Of a stretch of 64,000 nucleotides of DNA, positions 10,907 to 22,644 are shown piece by piece (the first letter of the stretch is position 1; each line of letters begins with the position of its first letter). This DNA is from Shinisaurus crocodilurus (lineage: Eukaryota; Chordata; Lepidosauria; Squamata; Shinisauridae). Position numbers and translations under genes: made by a program. Where the stretch lies: contig CM037877.1 in NCBI GenBank assembly GCA_021292165.1, forward strand, positions 307,896,834 to 307,960,833, in the 5' to 3' direction. The notes beneath the pieces are model-generated. The model saw nothing but the letters and a program-made list of their open reading frames with translations. It searched no databases and had not been told where the DNA came from.

Positions 10907-11169
10907 GCCAGTGTGGCCTAGTGGTGAGAGTGTCGGACTGGGAATCGGGAGATCCGGGTTCTAGTCCCCGCTCGGCCATGAAACTCACTAGGTGACTTTG
11001 GGCCAGTCACTGGATCTCAGCCTAACCTACCTCACAGGGTTGTTGTGAGGATAAAATGGAGAGGAGGAGGAGGAGGAGGAGGAGGAGGATTATGTAAGCC
11101 GCCTTGGGTTCCTTGCAGGAAAAAAGGCGGGGTATCAATATAATAAATAAATAAATAAATAAATAAATT
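10907..11169 (+). repeat. tRNA-headed MIR-type SINE
   Basis: Full-length: A box at GTGGCCTAGTGG, B box GGTTCTAGTCC, MIR-like core, an expanded GGA run at about 11060-11088, a CCGCCTTGGGTTCCTTG tail and (ATAA)n. Confidence 0.92.
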
Positions 11170-11308
11170 AAACAAACAACAAAGAGTTTTATGGAAAGAC
11201 TAACCAATTTATAAAGCTTCTGCCCTGATTTTTTTTTTCTTCTTTAATCTCTAACATGCCACAATACCCTTTATTTATTTATTTATTTATTTTACCTTTA
11301 ACTGTAAA
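11170..11308. other. Unclassified spacer with (TTTA)n
   Basis: Contains a TTTA array at about 11270-11292, possibly the tail of a lost minus-strand element. Confidence 0.3.
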
Positions 11309-11553
11309 GCCAGTGTGGCGTAGTGGTGAGAGTGTTGGACTGGGACTCGGGAGATCCGGGTTCTAGTCCCCGCTCGGCCATGAAACTCACTGGGTGACTT
11401 TGGGCCAGTCACTGACTCTCAGCCTAACCTACCTCACAGGGTTGTTGTGAGGATAAAATGGAGAGGAGGAGGAGGAGGATTCTGTAAGCCGCCTTGGGTT
11501 CCTTGCAGGAAAAAAGACGGGGTATAAATGTATTTAAAAAATAAATAAATAAA
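11309..11553 (+). repeat. tRNA-headed MIR-type SINE
   Basis: Full-length and close in sequence to the copy 400 bp upstream, with head, core, tail and ATAA repeat all visible. Confidence 0.92.
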
Positions 11554-12000
11554 CCAGATGCCCCAATGGGAAGCCCACGGGCAGGACATGAGTGAAACAG
11601 CACCGCCCCACCCATGGTTCCAGGCAACTGCTAATCCAGAGGCAACCTACCTCTGACACGAGAGGTAATAATATATAGTCAACATGACTAGAGCAGAATT
11701 GGGGTGTGTGTGTGCAGGGAGGGGAGGTTCAGGAAATATTTCTGCTGCCTCAACGCTAATTTCACCATGCAAAATTTGTCCAATCCCCTTTTAAAGCTAT
11801 CTGCGTGACTGGGCGGCATCACATTTGTGGCAGCAAATTCCCATACATCCCTTTTGTCTGTCCCAAATCTACTTCCATAAATTTCATTGTGTGGTTCCCA
11901 ACTTGTCTCCTGTTGTTATGAGAGAGGGAGAAGAAGAAGAAGAAGAAAAATCTATCTGCTGCTTCCTTGGCACCGCGCGTCATTTTGAAAACCTCTGTCC
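11554..12000. other. Unclassified stretch
   Basis: No gene or assigned repeat. A short GAA run lies near 11929-11950. Confidence 0.3.
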
Positions 12001-12115
12001 TTTTATTCCGGCCTTGTCCAACCTACTGCCCTTTCAGATGTGTTGGACTACAACTTCTGTCATCTCCACCAAGCATGGTGGCCAGGCTGGCTGGGGGTGA
12101 TGGGAGCTGAGGTCA
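12001..12115. mobile_element. Diverged hAT MITE, family B
   Basis: TTGTCCAACCTACTGCCC, TGTTGGACTACAACTTC and a matching GGTGATGGGAGCTG arm give the family-B palindrome in degraded form. Ends are eroded and no duplication is visible. Confidence 0.55.
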
Positions 12116-12221
12116 ACACGAGAGCTACCCGTGGTGCTGAACCTATTTCGTCAATAGGGTGGGGGGGTAGGGTTCAGCACCATGAATCGCACCTTCAAAG
12201 TTCAGATTAAAACCCATAGAG

Positions 12222-12356
12222 CAGTGTTCTCCAACCTTGGGTCCCCAGATGTTTTTGGCCTACAACTCCCAGCATGCCCCAGCCAGCTATGCTGGCTGGG
12301 GCATGCTGGGAGTTGTAGGCCAAAAACATCTAGGGACCCAAGGCTGGAGAACACTG
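12222..12356. mobile_element. hAT MITE, family A, near-perfect palindrome
   Basis: 135 bp with CAGTGTTCTCC ends and almost complementary arms. A perfect 8-bp duplication CCATAGAG lies at 12214-12221 and 12357-12364. The RTE fragment begins just after it. Confidence 0.93.
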
Positions 12357-12369
12357 CCATAGAGGATAC

Positions 12370-13252
12370 ATCATCATCATCAGGCGATCACTCGTGACCG
12401 AGTAAGATTGTATTCCGGGATAAAAGGAGGAAATTCTAAAGAAGATTGTGTAGACTCTAGCGATGGGTCCGTAAGTGACTGTGGAGGCCAATTTTAGATC
12501 CACACAGCTTCCCACAGTGAGGACACAGGTTACCAGATAGAAGATGGTCCTGTAAAGGATTCATTTGACGTGCTTTTCCCTTAGCACGTTTCTCCCTTTC
12601 ACCTTGCACTCGGGCTTCTTCAAAGTCCATGGAACCTTTGTGAAAGGCCAACCTCCAGTTAGACCGTTCATGGGCCAGAGCTTCCCAGTTTTCGATGTTT
12701 ATATTGCATTTTTTTAGATTAGCCTTATGAACATCTTTAAACCTCTTATATTGACCACCGACATTCCGCTTTCCATCCTTGAGTTGGGAGTAAAGCAACT
12801 GCTTTGGGAGACGGCAGTCAGGCATTCGAACAACATGACCGGTCCACTGAAGTTGGCGTTGAAGGATCATTTTTTCAATGCTAGTAGTCTTTGCTTCTTC
12901 CAGTACACTGACATTTGTTCGTCTATCTTCCCAAGTAATTCGCAGGATTTTCCGGAGGCAACGTTGATGAAACCTTTCAAGGAGGTGGAAGTGACGTTTA
13001 TAGATAGTCCATGTTTCGCAGGCATACAATAAAGTTGGTAATACAATGGCTTCATAAACCAGTGTTTTGGTCTTCTTACAAATATCCCGATCCTCGAACA
13101 CTCTATGTTTCATTCGAGAAAATGCAGCACTTGCGGAGCTCAAACGATGCTGGATTTCACTGTCGATGTTAGCTGTAACAGAAAGATAGCTGCCAAGATA
13201 GAGAAAATGATCGACATTTTCCAGTATTGTCCCGCCAAGCTGGATAGATACA
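12370..13252 (-). pseudogene. RTE-like LINE 3' fragment
   Basis: The minus strand encodes the C-terminal ~228 residues of the same protein as the 36.7-39.2 kb RTE copy, open from 13143 to 12457. This covers the region after the RT catalytic core and a C-terminal C2H2-type finger (CPHCGKLCGSKIGLHSH, cysteines and histidines spaced C-x2-C-x12-H-x3-H). The 3' end carries GATGATG repeats typical of RTE tails. It is 5'-truncated at about 13252, within the sequence following the RT core, and GATACA occurs at both edges as a possible short duplication. It lacks the RT active site, so it is a dead copy, although this part of the frame has not yet been interrupted. Confidence 0.88.
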
Positions 13253-13784
13253 CTGCCCGACTGACATTAGAGCTCCCCTGCTCACAAGCAAATATGTGAA
13301 TGAAATCTCACGGCCCACGGGGTGTTCGGTCAAAAGTAAAGTGCCTTTTGGCTGGCTGGGGGGCTTTTGCAGGGTTAGGCTAGGCAGGAGCACTGAAATA
13401 ATCAGGGCAAAACAAAGAACTAGTCCACAAAAGCAAGATTAATTAGAACATAATATAAGGTCAGCCATACTTTAAATACACACCTGTACTTGGGAATTAG
13501 TTCTGGAGTATAAAATGTGATGTTAAGGGAAGTGTGCCTGTTGAAATAGCTAATCAGCAAATGAATAACATGGCCACCAAAGCAACTAGGCAACTTTGCA
13601 TCCTTACGAGAGAAAATGGCTCCTTTGGTAGATAGTCATGTCACATCCTGCGTAGGGCAGATCTATTGTCAGCAATCTGTCTATAGTTTTGCAGCAGACA
13701 ATAAGCTAATTAATATGTAGATTAAACCAAGAGAGGAGTGCAGGAAGGGAATTGCCTACCTGAGATCTTACTACCAGACTAGCT
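13253..13784. other. Unclassified stretch
   Basis: No gene or repeat recognised. Confidence 0.3.
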
Positions 13785-13787
13785 AAG

Positions 13788-13870
13788 GGCACACAACCCT
13801 ACACATGTTTAGACAGAAAGAAGTCCTACAACTCCCAGCAGTCCCCAGCCAGCCATGCATAAGATTGCAC
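13788..13870. mobile_element. Short MITE, possible PIF/Harbinger type
   Basis: Ends GGGCACACAACCCTACACATG and CATGCATAAGATTGCACCT are degraded inverted repeats of a GGGTGCAATCCTATGCA terminus, with TAA on each side. A 3-bp TWA duplication points to PIF/Harbinger, but the short length makes this tentative. Related sequence lies at 33962-34037. Confidence 0.45.
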
Positions 13871-14149
13871 CTTAAGTTACAAATATCTAGTGGGGAAAGA
13901 AAAGAGGCATTCTTAGAGCCAGGGAAAGAGACTGTTTTCTGCTTACAGTTCTGGAAACATAAAGGCTAATCCTTTAGTCTGGGAATTTCAACCTTTTGCC
14001 GTGATGCAGGCTTAGCACCTAAGATGTGTGCGTTTTAGCCCCAAACTGCTAATATCTTTGTTTCTCCACCAAGGAGACAGACACACCTGTCCTTGTATCC
14101 CTTTTCCAAATCACGGGGCTATTTCATATGTACCGCTCAGTCGGGCTCC

Positions 14150-14651
14150 TTCCTTGTATCCCAGTATGATCTTCATGGTCTCATCTTGCCTAGACTACTG
14201 TAATGCGCTCTACGTGGTGTTACCCTGGAAGACGGTTTGGAAGCTACAGCTGGTACAGAACGGGGCGGCTCACCTGGTTAAAGGCAGCCGCTGGCGAGAT
14301 CACATCACACCAGTGCTGAAGGAGTTGCACTGGCTACCAGTTGCTTGCCGGGCCGAATTCAAGGTGTTGGTTTTGACCTCTAAAACTCTACACGGCTCTG
14401 GTCCAGCTTATCTTAAGGAGTGCCTCCAGCAACACCAAGTAGGCGGCTCAACAAGGTCTGCCACGGACGGCCTTCTCCTTGTCCCATCAGCCAGAGCAGC
14501 CAGGCAGGTGGGGACTAGGAAGAGGGCCTTCTCTGTGGTGGCCCCCAAGTTATGGAACTCCCTCCCCAGTGACCTTTGTCATGCCCCCTCGATGAACTTC
14601 CGCCGGGCTTTAAAAACATGGCTTTTCAGGTGGGAATTTGGGGTGGGTTAG

Positions 14652-14689
<38 letters not shown>

Positions 14690-14805
14690 GGCGTTTTAAT
14701 GGCGTTTTATTGTATTTTAATGAATGTACATCGCCCAGGGTGGCCAGATGGCCGGCCAGATGGGCAATTTAAAAATATAATAAATAAATAAATAAATAAA
14801 TAAGT
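14150..14805 (+). pseudogene. L2 LINE ORF2 C-terminus and 3' tail
   Basis: The 207-codon frame ending at 14651 contains the L2 C-terminal signature: SCLDYCNALY, LQLVQNGAAHLV, HITPVLKELHWLPV, EFKVLVLTSKTLHG and LWNSLPSDL. The 3' UTR has an AT array (14655-14688) and ends with CCAGATGGGC and (ATAA)n, the usual L2 tail. The RT core is missing because of 5' truncation, and the start codon given by the frame lies in flanking DNA. Confidence 0.87.
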
Positions 14806-15137
14806 GAAGCAATGGTTTTTGGGTGCAGCCTTCCATGCATCCATTCCAGAGAGAGGCTTTCTCCAAAGGCTTCTCTCCCCATCCTGGCAACTCCCATCCT
14901 CCAGGCCTCAAGTAAAGCAGGCTAATTTTTAGTTTTCATGAGTTTAATATCAAAGTCCTGTGATGATGTGTTTTATGTGACCTGCCCTGAGCCTTCAGTG
15001 GCAGGGCAGGATAAAAAGCCAAGGGAAACAACCACCAGAAATGTCTGCCGTGCATAAACCCTGTTACAATTAATGGGAGCTTGTCATGGCTCCCATTCAT
15101 TTCAATGGGGTCCGTGCAGGAGAAATTCCTGGTTGCT
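14806..15137. other. Unclassified stretch
   Basis: No gene recognised. Confidence 0.3.
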
Positions 15138-15180
15138 TAGGAACTTAGGAAGCTGCCTTATACTGACTCAGGAAATTTCT
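15138..15180 (-). repeat. Tail fragment of a tRNA-derived SINE
   Basis: AGGAAGCTGCCTTATACTGA is the antisense tail of the tRNA-derived SINE also seen at 53735-53912. Confidence 0.45.
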
Positions 15181-15415
15181 AACCTTTCTGCATGAGCAGA
15201 CAGAGTCCATGTAAACACTGCATTCCATTTCGGTGAAGGGGTGGTGGCGGCTCCAACCTTGCAAGTTTTTGCTCTGTGTTTATGCGCAGAGCAGATCAAG
15301 AAGCAGAGAACAGTTTCTTCTTATGGCCAGCACATTGCATTGCCCAGCACCACCACTGGAGGGTATGAGAGAATGTGCTACAAGAATTTTCAGCCAAGGT
15401 TAGGTACCTATATAT

Positions 15416-16090
15416 CAGTGATGGCGAACCTTTTTGAGCCTGAGTGCCGAAACTGCAACACAAAACCAACTTATTTATTTCAAAGTGCCAACACTGCAAT
15501 TAAACCTGAATACCGAGGTTTTAGTTTTAGAAAAACAACTCATACAGTTGTCCGAATTAATTAACATCTTTTGTCTTAAAAGGAAAACACAACAACAGAG
15601 CTTTCAATGATACAAACAGTTTTTTGTTGGAAAAAAAATCAACTCAAAAAATTATTATAGTACTACATTGTACACATAGCCTGAAGGGAATTTATACAAA
15701 CTTTTTAAATAATTAGGCACATGTATTTTTGGATAAGGGATTCTCAACTTGTAATATGATTATATGCCAGACTGAAATTGTATGGGGCAAGCTTTACTCC
15801 AGGTCCTTTCCCTGCTTCTACAGGTGTCGGATTAGTAAAAGTAAAAGTCAACCTGTACTAGGATGAGCAAGATAAACAAGAAAACTAAACATACTTAACA
15901 CATTTTAAACACTTTATGTCTTGGACTGCAAACACTGCATTAGGTAAAAGTTTGCATTGGGCATGCTTTTGCACCTGCAGCATCCATCAGCACATAGCGT
16001 TGGCCCGGAATATCGACGGCCTTCTCCTTTGCTCCTCTTTATGACGGCAGGTGGAAACATGTCACATCTTGTGCACTTCTTAAAATAAAA
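15416..16090 (+). mobile_element. SPIN-like hAT left end, remainder unclassified
   Basis: CAGTGATGGCGAACCTTTTT, then a GAGTGCC...AACTGCAACAC...CTTATTTATT...AAAGTGCCAACAC block, matches my memory of the SPIN/Charlie-type hAT terminus known from lizards and several mammals. Similarity is clear to about 15560 and then fades. No right terminus or 8-bp duplication was found before the CR1 fragment at 16094, so the copy is truncated or the interior is foreign. Confidence 0.6.
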
Positions 16091-16093
16091 TAA

Positions 16094-16545
16094 CAGAATC
16101 ATAGAAAAGTAGAGTTGGAAGGGGTCTACCAGGCCATCGAGTCCAACCCCCTGCTCAATGCAGGAATCCAGGTCAAAGCATCCCTGACAGATGGCCGTCC
16201 AGCCGCACCTTGAATGCCTCCAGAGTGGGAGAGCCCACCACCTCCCTAGGTAGTTGGTTCCATTGTCTTATTGCTCTAATTTTTCCTGATGTTTAGGTGG
16301 AATCTGGGTACCTGTAACTTGAGCCCATTATTCCGTGTCCTGCAAACTGGGATGATCGAGAAGAGATCCATTCCTGGCCCTCCTCTGTGTGACATCCCTT
16401 CAAGTACTGGAAGAGTGCGATCATATCTCCCCTCAGTCTCCTCTTCTGAAGGCTAAACATGCCCAGTTCTTTCAGTCTCTCCTCATAGGGCCTTGTTTCC
16501 AGTCCCTTTATCATCCTTGTTGCCCTCTTCTGAACCCTCTCCAGT
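16094..16545 (-). repeat. CR1 LINE 3' end fragment
   Basis: The minus strand encodes [20 protein letters not shown] and following ORF2 residues, interrupted near 16290, and ends in the CR1 3' repeat. Its 5' end directly abuts the tail of the 5S-headed SINE at 16546. Confidence 0.9.
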
Positions 16546-16699
16546 TTCATAGATTTCATAGATCACAGAGTTGGAAGGAGCCTACAAGGCTATCAAGTCC
16601 AACCCCCTGCTCAATGCAGGAAACTAGAGGAGGGGTCTCCCATCCAAGTACTAACCAGGCCTGACCCTGCTTAGCTTTCCACGCTCAGACAAGCTGAGC
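16546..16699 (-). repeat. 5S rRNA-headed SINE with CR1 tail
   Basis: The minus strand shows AGCTAAGCAGGGTCAGGCCT, GGTTAGTACTTGGATGGGAG (very close to 5S rRNA) and the CR1-like tail. The TTAGTACTTGG of true 5S rRNA is kept here. Confidence 0.87.
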
Positions 16700-18814
16700 T
16701 TTGTCTGCGTCCAGTTTGTTTCTTCACACCAAGCAAACCTCAAGAAAGAGTACTGATGTGCGGGATTAGTTATGCCCAGCATAATTTGTCCTGGCACCTC
16801 CGTTGCCTCCCCCCTGCCCGCACAGTGACAAGAGCCCCATCCTGAATGAACAAGGAAACTTCAAACAAAACTCCATGACAAAAGCTAAGATCCTGGGAGT
16901 TTCACTTGTCGAGTTTCATTGCAATGGAAACATGTTTTATTAATTTTGTGTGTGCGTGCATGTGTGTGAGTGTGTGTGTGTGTGTGCGTGTGCGTATGCA
17001 TGCTTGCACGTGCACGCGCACACACACACACACACACACACTTAAAAACTGTGGTTGCATTGCTATCTCAACCACAGTAAAGAGGAAGAGATGAAACATG
17101 TTGACTAGCACCATCTGTGTTTAGCCAGGCAGTTCTGGGCTTCTCCCAGCACCCCTCTCTCTCTCACACGCTGCCTGCTCACAGAACTGCTAAGCTGGAG
17201 GTTTCCCGAGGTTTCCTAGCCTGACATCCTGAGGACAGCAAGGAAACAGGTGCGCCCAGTAATTGCCAAGGTGGGTGGAAACAATGCGTTATCTCCCTTG
17301 TACATACGCAGAGTTTTTCCTCTTAGAGTTCTTTGAGAGAGGGTCAAGAAACATGCCGACAGGGCAGGGCCAGATGGCAAGCTAAGGCGGACTCATCCTG
17401 ACACCAAACAACAGAAAGCACTCAGTCCATTTGGTCTGGGTGTTTGTTTAAAGCGGCCTTCCCCAACCTGGTGCGTTCCAGATGTGTTGGGGAAGATGTT
17501 TTATGGGAGACTCCTCCTCTTCTTGTTCCTCCAGCCATTGGGTGGTGCTACACATAACAACAAAAACAGGGCTCCCAGAAGGTCCTTCCTTGCATCCATC
17601 ACGCCTAGTGGACTGCACGTTGTCTCCCCATCGCTTGTGATGCCAGCTTCTGCCATTAGTGGGGAAACGGAACAACTCCTTCAGACTTCTCTCCCCTTTG
17701 ATTTCCTCTAGCTTTCCCACATACCTGTTGCCATTTTCAGCTGTGCCACTGCCTTCTGTATCCTTCCTTGTTCGCCGACATCCTCGGCCACCCACCACGT
17801 TGCCACCGGAAATGGCCTGATGCAGCCCCCTGAACACCACTCTTCAGGCAAGGACCCCTGTGCCAGCTCTGGTCCGCCGTCCGCCCCCGCATCCATATAT
17901 TGGAAGCTAGAGAATAGGAAGATTCTAGTGTGGGAGCCAGCGGGATTGTGAAAGAGATGTCAGTCAGTGTGCTTTTATCGGCACACCACTGGGCCATTCT
18001 AGGAAAAGGTTTGCTCGCTCTGAATCGCTAACAGAGATGTCACACAGGCATCTCAAACCAAATCAAAGATGTCACCTAATCGGGAAATCTTTCCACATCC
18101 TTTCTCTGTTTCACCTGGCACGGTGTCCTCTCTGCCTCTTCAGCTCTCCTGAAGGAGCGAGCTCTTGCAAATTTTATGGGCATTGTAAAGACTGCTCCTG
18201 CCTGCCTCCCACATTACCTTTTCAAAGTGCTGACACACGTTTCCCTGGGATGGAAACTCTTCTGCCCTTTTGTAGTTATGCTTCAGAGGGCAAGAGGTGG
18301 TAATAAGGATCCGTCCTCTTGGCATTTATGGGCTGGATCTTCCCACCTTTAAAGGGGCAGTGGGGAAGGAAAGGAACGCAAAACATCAGAGGCTTGGAAA
18401 CAGAGCTGAAATGAATGTGTCCCTTCCCCATCCCTCCCCCCCTCCCAAATCCTGTTCTGCAAATACTGATGTCTGATATTAACGGAAGAGTCTGTGCGCA
18501 GCCCGGTCCTATAATATCTGCTATTTTTTCCAATATTTGGCCATTGATAATTGGGGACATTTGATAGCTGTCATCATGCAATGGCATTTGACTGCGACTG
18601 TTTGAAGTCTGGGCGTGTTTGATGAATGAAAGCTACTGCTGCCACTTGCTCTTTGACACACGATATTGGATTCATGGCGGCATGACATATCTGTGATTTC
18701 GTATCTGACAATTGGTAGGTGCATGATTTGATAGTCTCTAAATATTTATTAAGGGCACACGGTCCTATTTTGATGCCTTCAAGCCCCCAAACTCCCATCC
18801 TGCATTTCCCACTA
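16700..18814. other. Unclassified stretch with GT/CA microsatellites and a candidate conserved block
   Basis: A GT-rich run (16948-16996) and CA array (17019-17041) face each other. A half copy of the family-B hAT end (CCTTCCCCAACCTGG) lies at 17457-17471. About 18520-18770 is non-repetitive with words such as TTTGATAGCTGTCATCATGC and AATATTTATTAAGG, which look enhancer-like. No gene was found. Confidence 0.3.
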
Positions 18815-19140
18815 GATGGGATTTTTCACCCGTCTAGCTGAAGCGTCTTGGAGAGGGAGGGAAAGGAGGCTGGAGCGGCTGCAGGATTCCTTGTATCCTG
18901 GCCTCTCCAGTCTCCCCCCTTCCCCGCCCCCTAACCCCCCCCTTCCCCCCTTCTCTGAGGTCACTTTCCAGACCTTGGTGAACAACCGGTGTGGTTCTTT
19001 CTGCACCGGCCTTGCGTGGGCAGGGGAGTGGGGCCAGAACTCCGATTTCCAGCTCTGAGGCCCCTGGAGCTCTGTCTCCAACCTCAGATCTGGGGGTTCA
19101 GACTATCCCGTGGCCCCCTCAGATGCTGTCAAGAATTCTT
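18815..19140 (+). repeat. Dispersed GC-rich repeat (family F)
   Basis: Shares an ordered set of words with 56100-57010 and 57912-58345: GGGAGGGAAAGGAGGCTGGAGCG, TCTGAGGTC, TGTGGTTCTTTCTGC and ACCTCAGATCTGGG. This copy is missing the left terminus. See the 57912 copy for the possible transposon ends. Confidence 0.55.
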
Positions 19141-19521
19141 ACCCTGTTCTTCCGCCCTTAGGCCTCCCAGAGATTTCATTCCCACCCACCCCCCATCATA
19201 TACCTAGTCACCCCTCTTGCAGCGACGCTGCCACTAAGGATGCACGAGGAATTTGGTCTTTGCGAATTCTCATCTGACCTGACCTGATCGGCACATGCAC
19301 ATCTCAACATGATGTGCAGATCGGATCTTAGCTACCCCTCAGATTTCGCACTCCTCCAAATGTTGTGATGCTCAAAAATGTGTCGCAATGTGTTTAAAAA
19401 CCCGGATTTTGAAATAAAATAGGTCTAGAAATGTGTATGTCAGGATATTTTATTTTTGAGGCAAAAATATTCAAATATATGTATTGTAATACATTTTTAA
19501 ATGTAAATCCCCACCCCCAAG

Positions 19522-19758
19522 TTTCATAGATTTCATAGATTTATTTATTTTATTTATTTATTATATTTATTAATCGCCCATCTGGCCGGTCTAGATCATA
19601 GAGTTGGAAGGAGCCTACAAGGCTGTCGAGTCCAACCCCCTGCTGCTCAATGCAGGGAACTAGAGGAGGGGTCTCCCGTCCAAGTAATAACCAGCCCTGA
19701 CCCTGCTTAGCTTTCCACGCTCAGACAAGCTGAGCCAGCGTGAGCCACAGGCCTGTAT
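19522..19758 (-). repeat. 5S rRNA-headed SINE, interrupted by an L2-tail piece
   Basis: The minus strand reads the 5S head and CR1 tail. Between 19541 and 19594 the tail is split by a TTTATT-rich piece ending ATCGCCCATCTGGCC, the reverse complement of an L2 3' end. Confidence 0.85.
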
Positions 19759-19889
19759 AAGTTACAGATTAATGCACAAACAGGACAGGGTGGATTTATG
19801 GTGGACACAGGCAAAAGTGACATGGACCACGAATAGTCTATGCATGTGTCTATCTGCCACTTCGCTCTCTCCCGCTATGCCCTGCCACC

Positions 19890-19955
19890 AGGCTATTATT
19901 TATTTATTATTATTTATGATTTATATTTATTTATCGCCCATCTGGCAGGCTACCA
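19890..19955 (-). repeat. L2 LINE 3' tail fragment
   Basis: TTATTTATTATTATTTATG followed by TATCGCCCATCTGGC is an antisense L2 3' terminus. Confidence 0.6.
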
Positions 19956-20084
19956 GGGTGCTTCATCACCCAAAGCTATTCAATGCGTAGAACATGGAGA
20001 TATGACTGTGGCCTCCTCCTGGCATGCCGTCGCTCAGTTGGCAATGACCTGATTGCCATAAGAACACCTTTGCAGCCCTTGCCA

Positions 20085-20402
20085 AAACCTGAGCCTAACC
20101 ATCTTTCAGAAATATGGTAAGACTTTTCTATTCAGAAAGGCTTTTAGGCATCAGGGTTAAGCCAGGAGATTGCATAGATATAACACTTGTAATGCTTTTA
20201 AAACAGCAGACTAAGCACTTTTACTTCCAGATAAGTCATGTTGCATAGGGTTTGTTCGGTGGTATGCTTTTAGTTGGTTTTCATCTGAGGACATTAATAG
20301 GATATTTTATATTCGTTTTTATTTTTTGTTATCCACCGTAAATCTTCAGCAAAGGGTAGGCTGTAGATTCATAGCTTTACATTGTTGTTGTTGTTGTTGT
20401 TG
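20085..20402 (+). repeat. L2-like LINE 3' tail, old
   Basis: GACTTTTCTATTCAGAAAGGC and the downstream TTTTTTGTTATCCACCGTAA resemble the L2 3' UTR. A TTG microsatellite lies at 20383-20402. Confidence 0.5.
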
Positions 20403-20689
20403 TGAAACAGCAGAGGAGAACATCATTTGAAAAAGAGTACAGCATCTGAAAACCTATTTTTGAGATGGAGCAACAGAGAAAGGTTTTCAAACCACTTACA
20501 ACAATTTCATCACATTAGTTTCTTTCTTCCTAGGTCCCCCCCGCCCTCCCGGGTTGCAAAGAAATGCTTGAAAATGTGCCGGTAATTTTGTTTGTGGTAG
20601 AATAATGATCATAGTTATCATAGGTATGAAGCTTCCTGAGATTGAGTTGGAACATCAATACCCCCTGGGTTAGTGCGGCCTGTATTTAT

Positions 20690-20852
20690 GCTTGCCGTGG
20701 GAGCAGCTCCCTGGGGCCTTGGGCGGGGGTCCTTCCCATCACCTGCATCCTTTAACTGGAGAGGCTCAGTGAGGACTGAACCCAGGACATTCCACATGCA
20801 AAGAATATGCTCTTTTCTCAAGCAACGCTCTACCCATCAGCTGAGCTAATCC
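20690..20852 (-). repeat. tRNA-derived SINE (second type), diverged
   Basis: The minus strand has a tRNA-like head, AGCTGATGGGTAGAGCG...GCATGTGGAATGTCCTGGGTTCA, with a recognisable B box (GGTTCAGTCC). The tail matches neither L2 nor CR1 clearly. It is distinct from the MIR-type SINE. Confidence 0.6.
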
Positions 20853-21476
20853 TTGTGGGAGCGGGGGCACGTTTTGGTGGGGGCAGCAGCAGCCACCACT
20901 GCGATGGGAAATGTTCCAGTCCCAGAGCCAAAAGAAGGATCGAGCAGGGCTCTAGTGAGCTATATGGGTAGGGCGCCGTCTTCTTGTGTTCTGAAGATCT
21001 CCCTGTGCCTCCCCGCTATGCATGGCTGCGTCCCCCTCTCCTGTCTTCATTGCTTCCTGCAGCCCCCAGCACTTGCCAAGACTAGTTTGAGTGTTGCTAG
21101 ACGCCTACCCATCCAGCATGCAGACTCAACAATGCCAATTAAGAGAATTTGTACGAAATTGCCTAATCCGCCTAGGACGGCAGCATTTGCTGGAAAATTG
21201 CCATGGGCCAGTTTGGAAGCAGACAGTGCTTAGCAGGGCTGCAATAAGATGTATTTGCTCTCCGGGATAAATGTCTCGTTTTTGAAATGTAAGAAAATGG
21301 AGATGGGGAGTGTATTTCTCACACAGACACAAAAACAGTCTCCAACCACCCTTGAGGGCCGGGACGCTTGCCGTCCATGTAGGCGGCACTCCGTTCCCTG
21401 GCTCCTCCACATCCTGATCCGTGCCCTTTCATCTTCAATTCAGCATAAGATCTTTAGATTTGCCTTTCCTGATGCT
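20853..21476. other. Unclassified stretch
   Basis: No gene recognised. The 126-codon frame at 20853-21233 lacks a domain or codon pattern I can support. Confidence 0.25.
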
Positions 21477-21554
21477 ACCGAAGGAGGGAAGGCCATGCTG
21501 CAATGCTGCAAACTCTACCCTCTTTTGGCTCCTGCTCCACCCACCAGCTACATT

Positions 21555-21575
<21 letters not shown>
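21477..21575 (+). repeat. Left arm of a ~95-bp inverted repeat
   Basis: Starting at ACCGAAGGAGGGAAGG and ending in the CA array, this is the near-exact reverse complement of 22645-22742, with a ~1.07 kb loop. Family unknown. Confidence 0.8.
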
Positions 21576-21587
<12 letters not shown>

Positions 21588-21590
21588 TTG
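21545..21590. repeat. (CA)n microsatellite
   Basis: About 17 CA units, facing a short TG run at the other arm of the inverted repeat. Confidence 0.85.
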
Positions 21591-21614
21591 CTTCTTCCCA
21601 GGGTTCAGTGGCCC

Positions 21615-21741
21615 TTTGTAGGAAGAAGGCACCTTACACCCAATGGATTGGGTTTCCTAGTCACCTTACATCTTCTTGTAGGAAGAAGGCACCTTTGTAG
21701 GAAGAAGGCACCTTACACCCAATGGATTGGGTTTCCTAGTC
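21615..21741. repeat. 48-bp tandem duplication with partial third unit
   Basis: TTTGTAGGAAGAAGGCACCT through GGGTTTCCTAGTC occurs at 21615-21662 and again at 21694-21741 (79 bp apart), with a partial unit at 21675-21693 between. Confidence 0.8.
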
Positions 21742-22644
21742 CATCTTCATCCTGCCATGCACATGTTTCCAGAATCAGATGCATCATTTATGTGTCAGCT
21801 CATTTATGTTCCACCTCTCTTCCATCATGGAACCCAAGGCCATGTGCATAGGGGGTTCCTAGACAGTCTCCCATCCAAGCATGGACCAGACCCAGATCTG
21901 CTGTATCATGTGTCTTCAGACCACACCCTAGGACAGGGGTGAAGAAGAGGTAACTCTGGATCTACTGGTAGATCGCTGTGTGCTTCGCACTAGAATTGCA
22001 AGGCTTTCAGACTCCCTATTGCCTGACAATAGCAGTAACACAATGACTCCCAACCCTGGGCCCGAGATTATGCTGCTGAAATGAAGAAAGCTTGGGGCAA
22101 CCAGGAGGAGATTTTTGTGTGGAAGGGCTGTGAGCTGGGTTCAGCTCTAGTACTCGGAACAAATCCCTGGGCTCAGAATTCTTCCTTTTTAAGTGTATGC
22201 CTTGTGCACCAGGCTCCAGCTGGTGAATCTCAGGGTTCTAGTAAAAAAAAAAACCCACCAGCCTGAGGTTCACCCTAGGACCTGTCCAGCGCACAGTGAC
22301 TTTGCACTGCATCCTCTGCCTTCGTCCTAGCCTTTCCATCATCACAGTCCCTCTCCTTGCCCACCTGTGACAATAGCACACCGCTCCAACGACCTTACCG
22401 AGAATTGCCTTCAGTTCTGCAGCTCTGCCAGACCCTCTTCCGTCCAAGTTTCAGCAATCCTTGGAACGTGGTGTCACCAATACGCAACACAGGCATTATG
22501 TGCCAGCCGCACCATTGTACACCACGTATCCAACCACCACTGAATGTGATTGGTCAAGGAAAGATGCTGGGTGGTTTTTGGTTGGTTTGTCATTTACCAA
22601 GGTAGAATTTGGAGCCAAGGAGCCAGGAAATGGTGCAACAGCCA

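Noticed and set aside
10907..11000. tRNA gene
   Set aside because: The A and B boxes belong to a SINE head; the sequence does not fold as a complete tRNA and continues into a MIR-like core.
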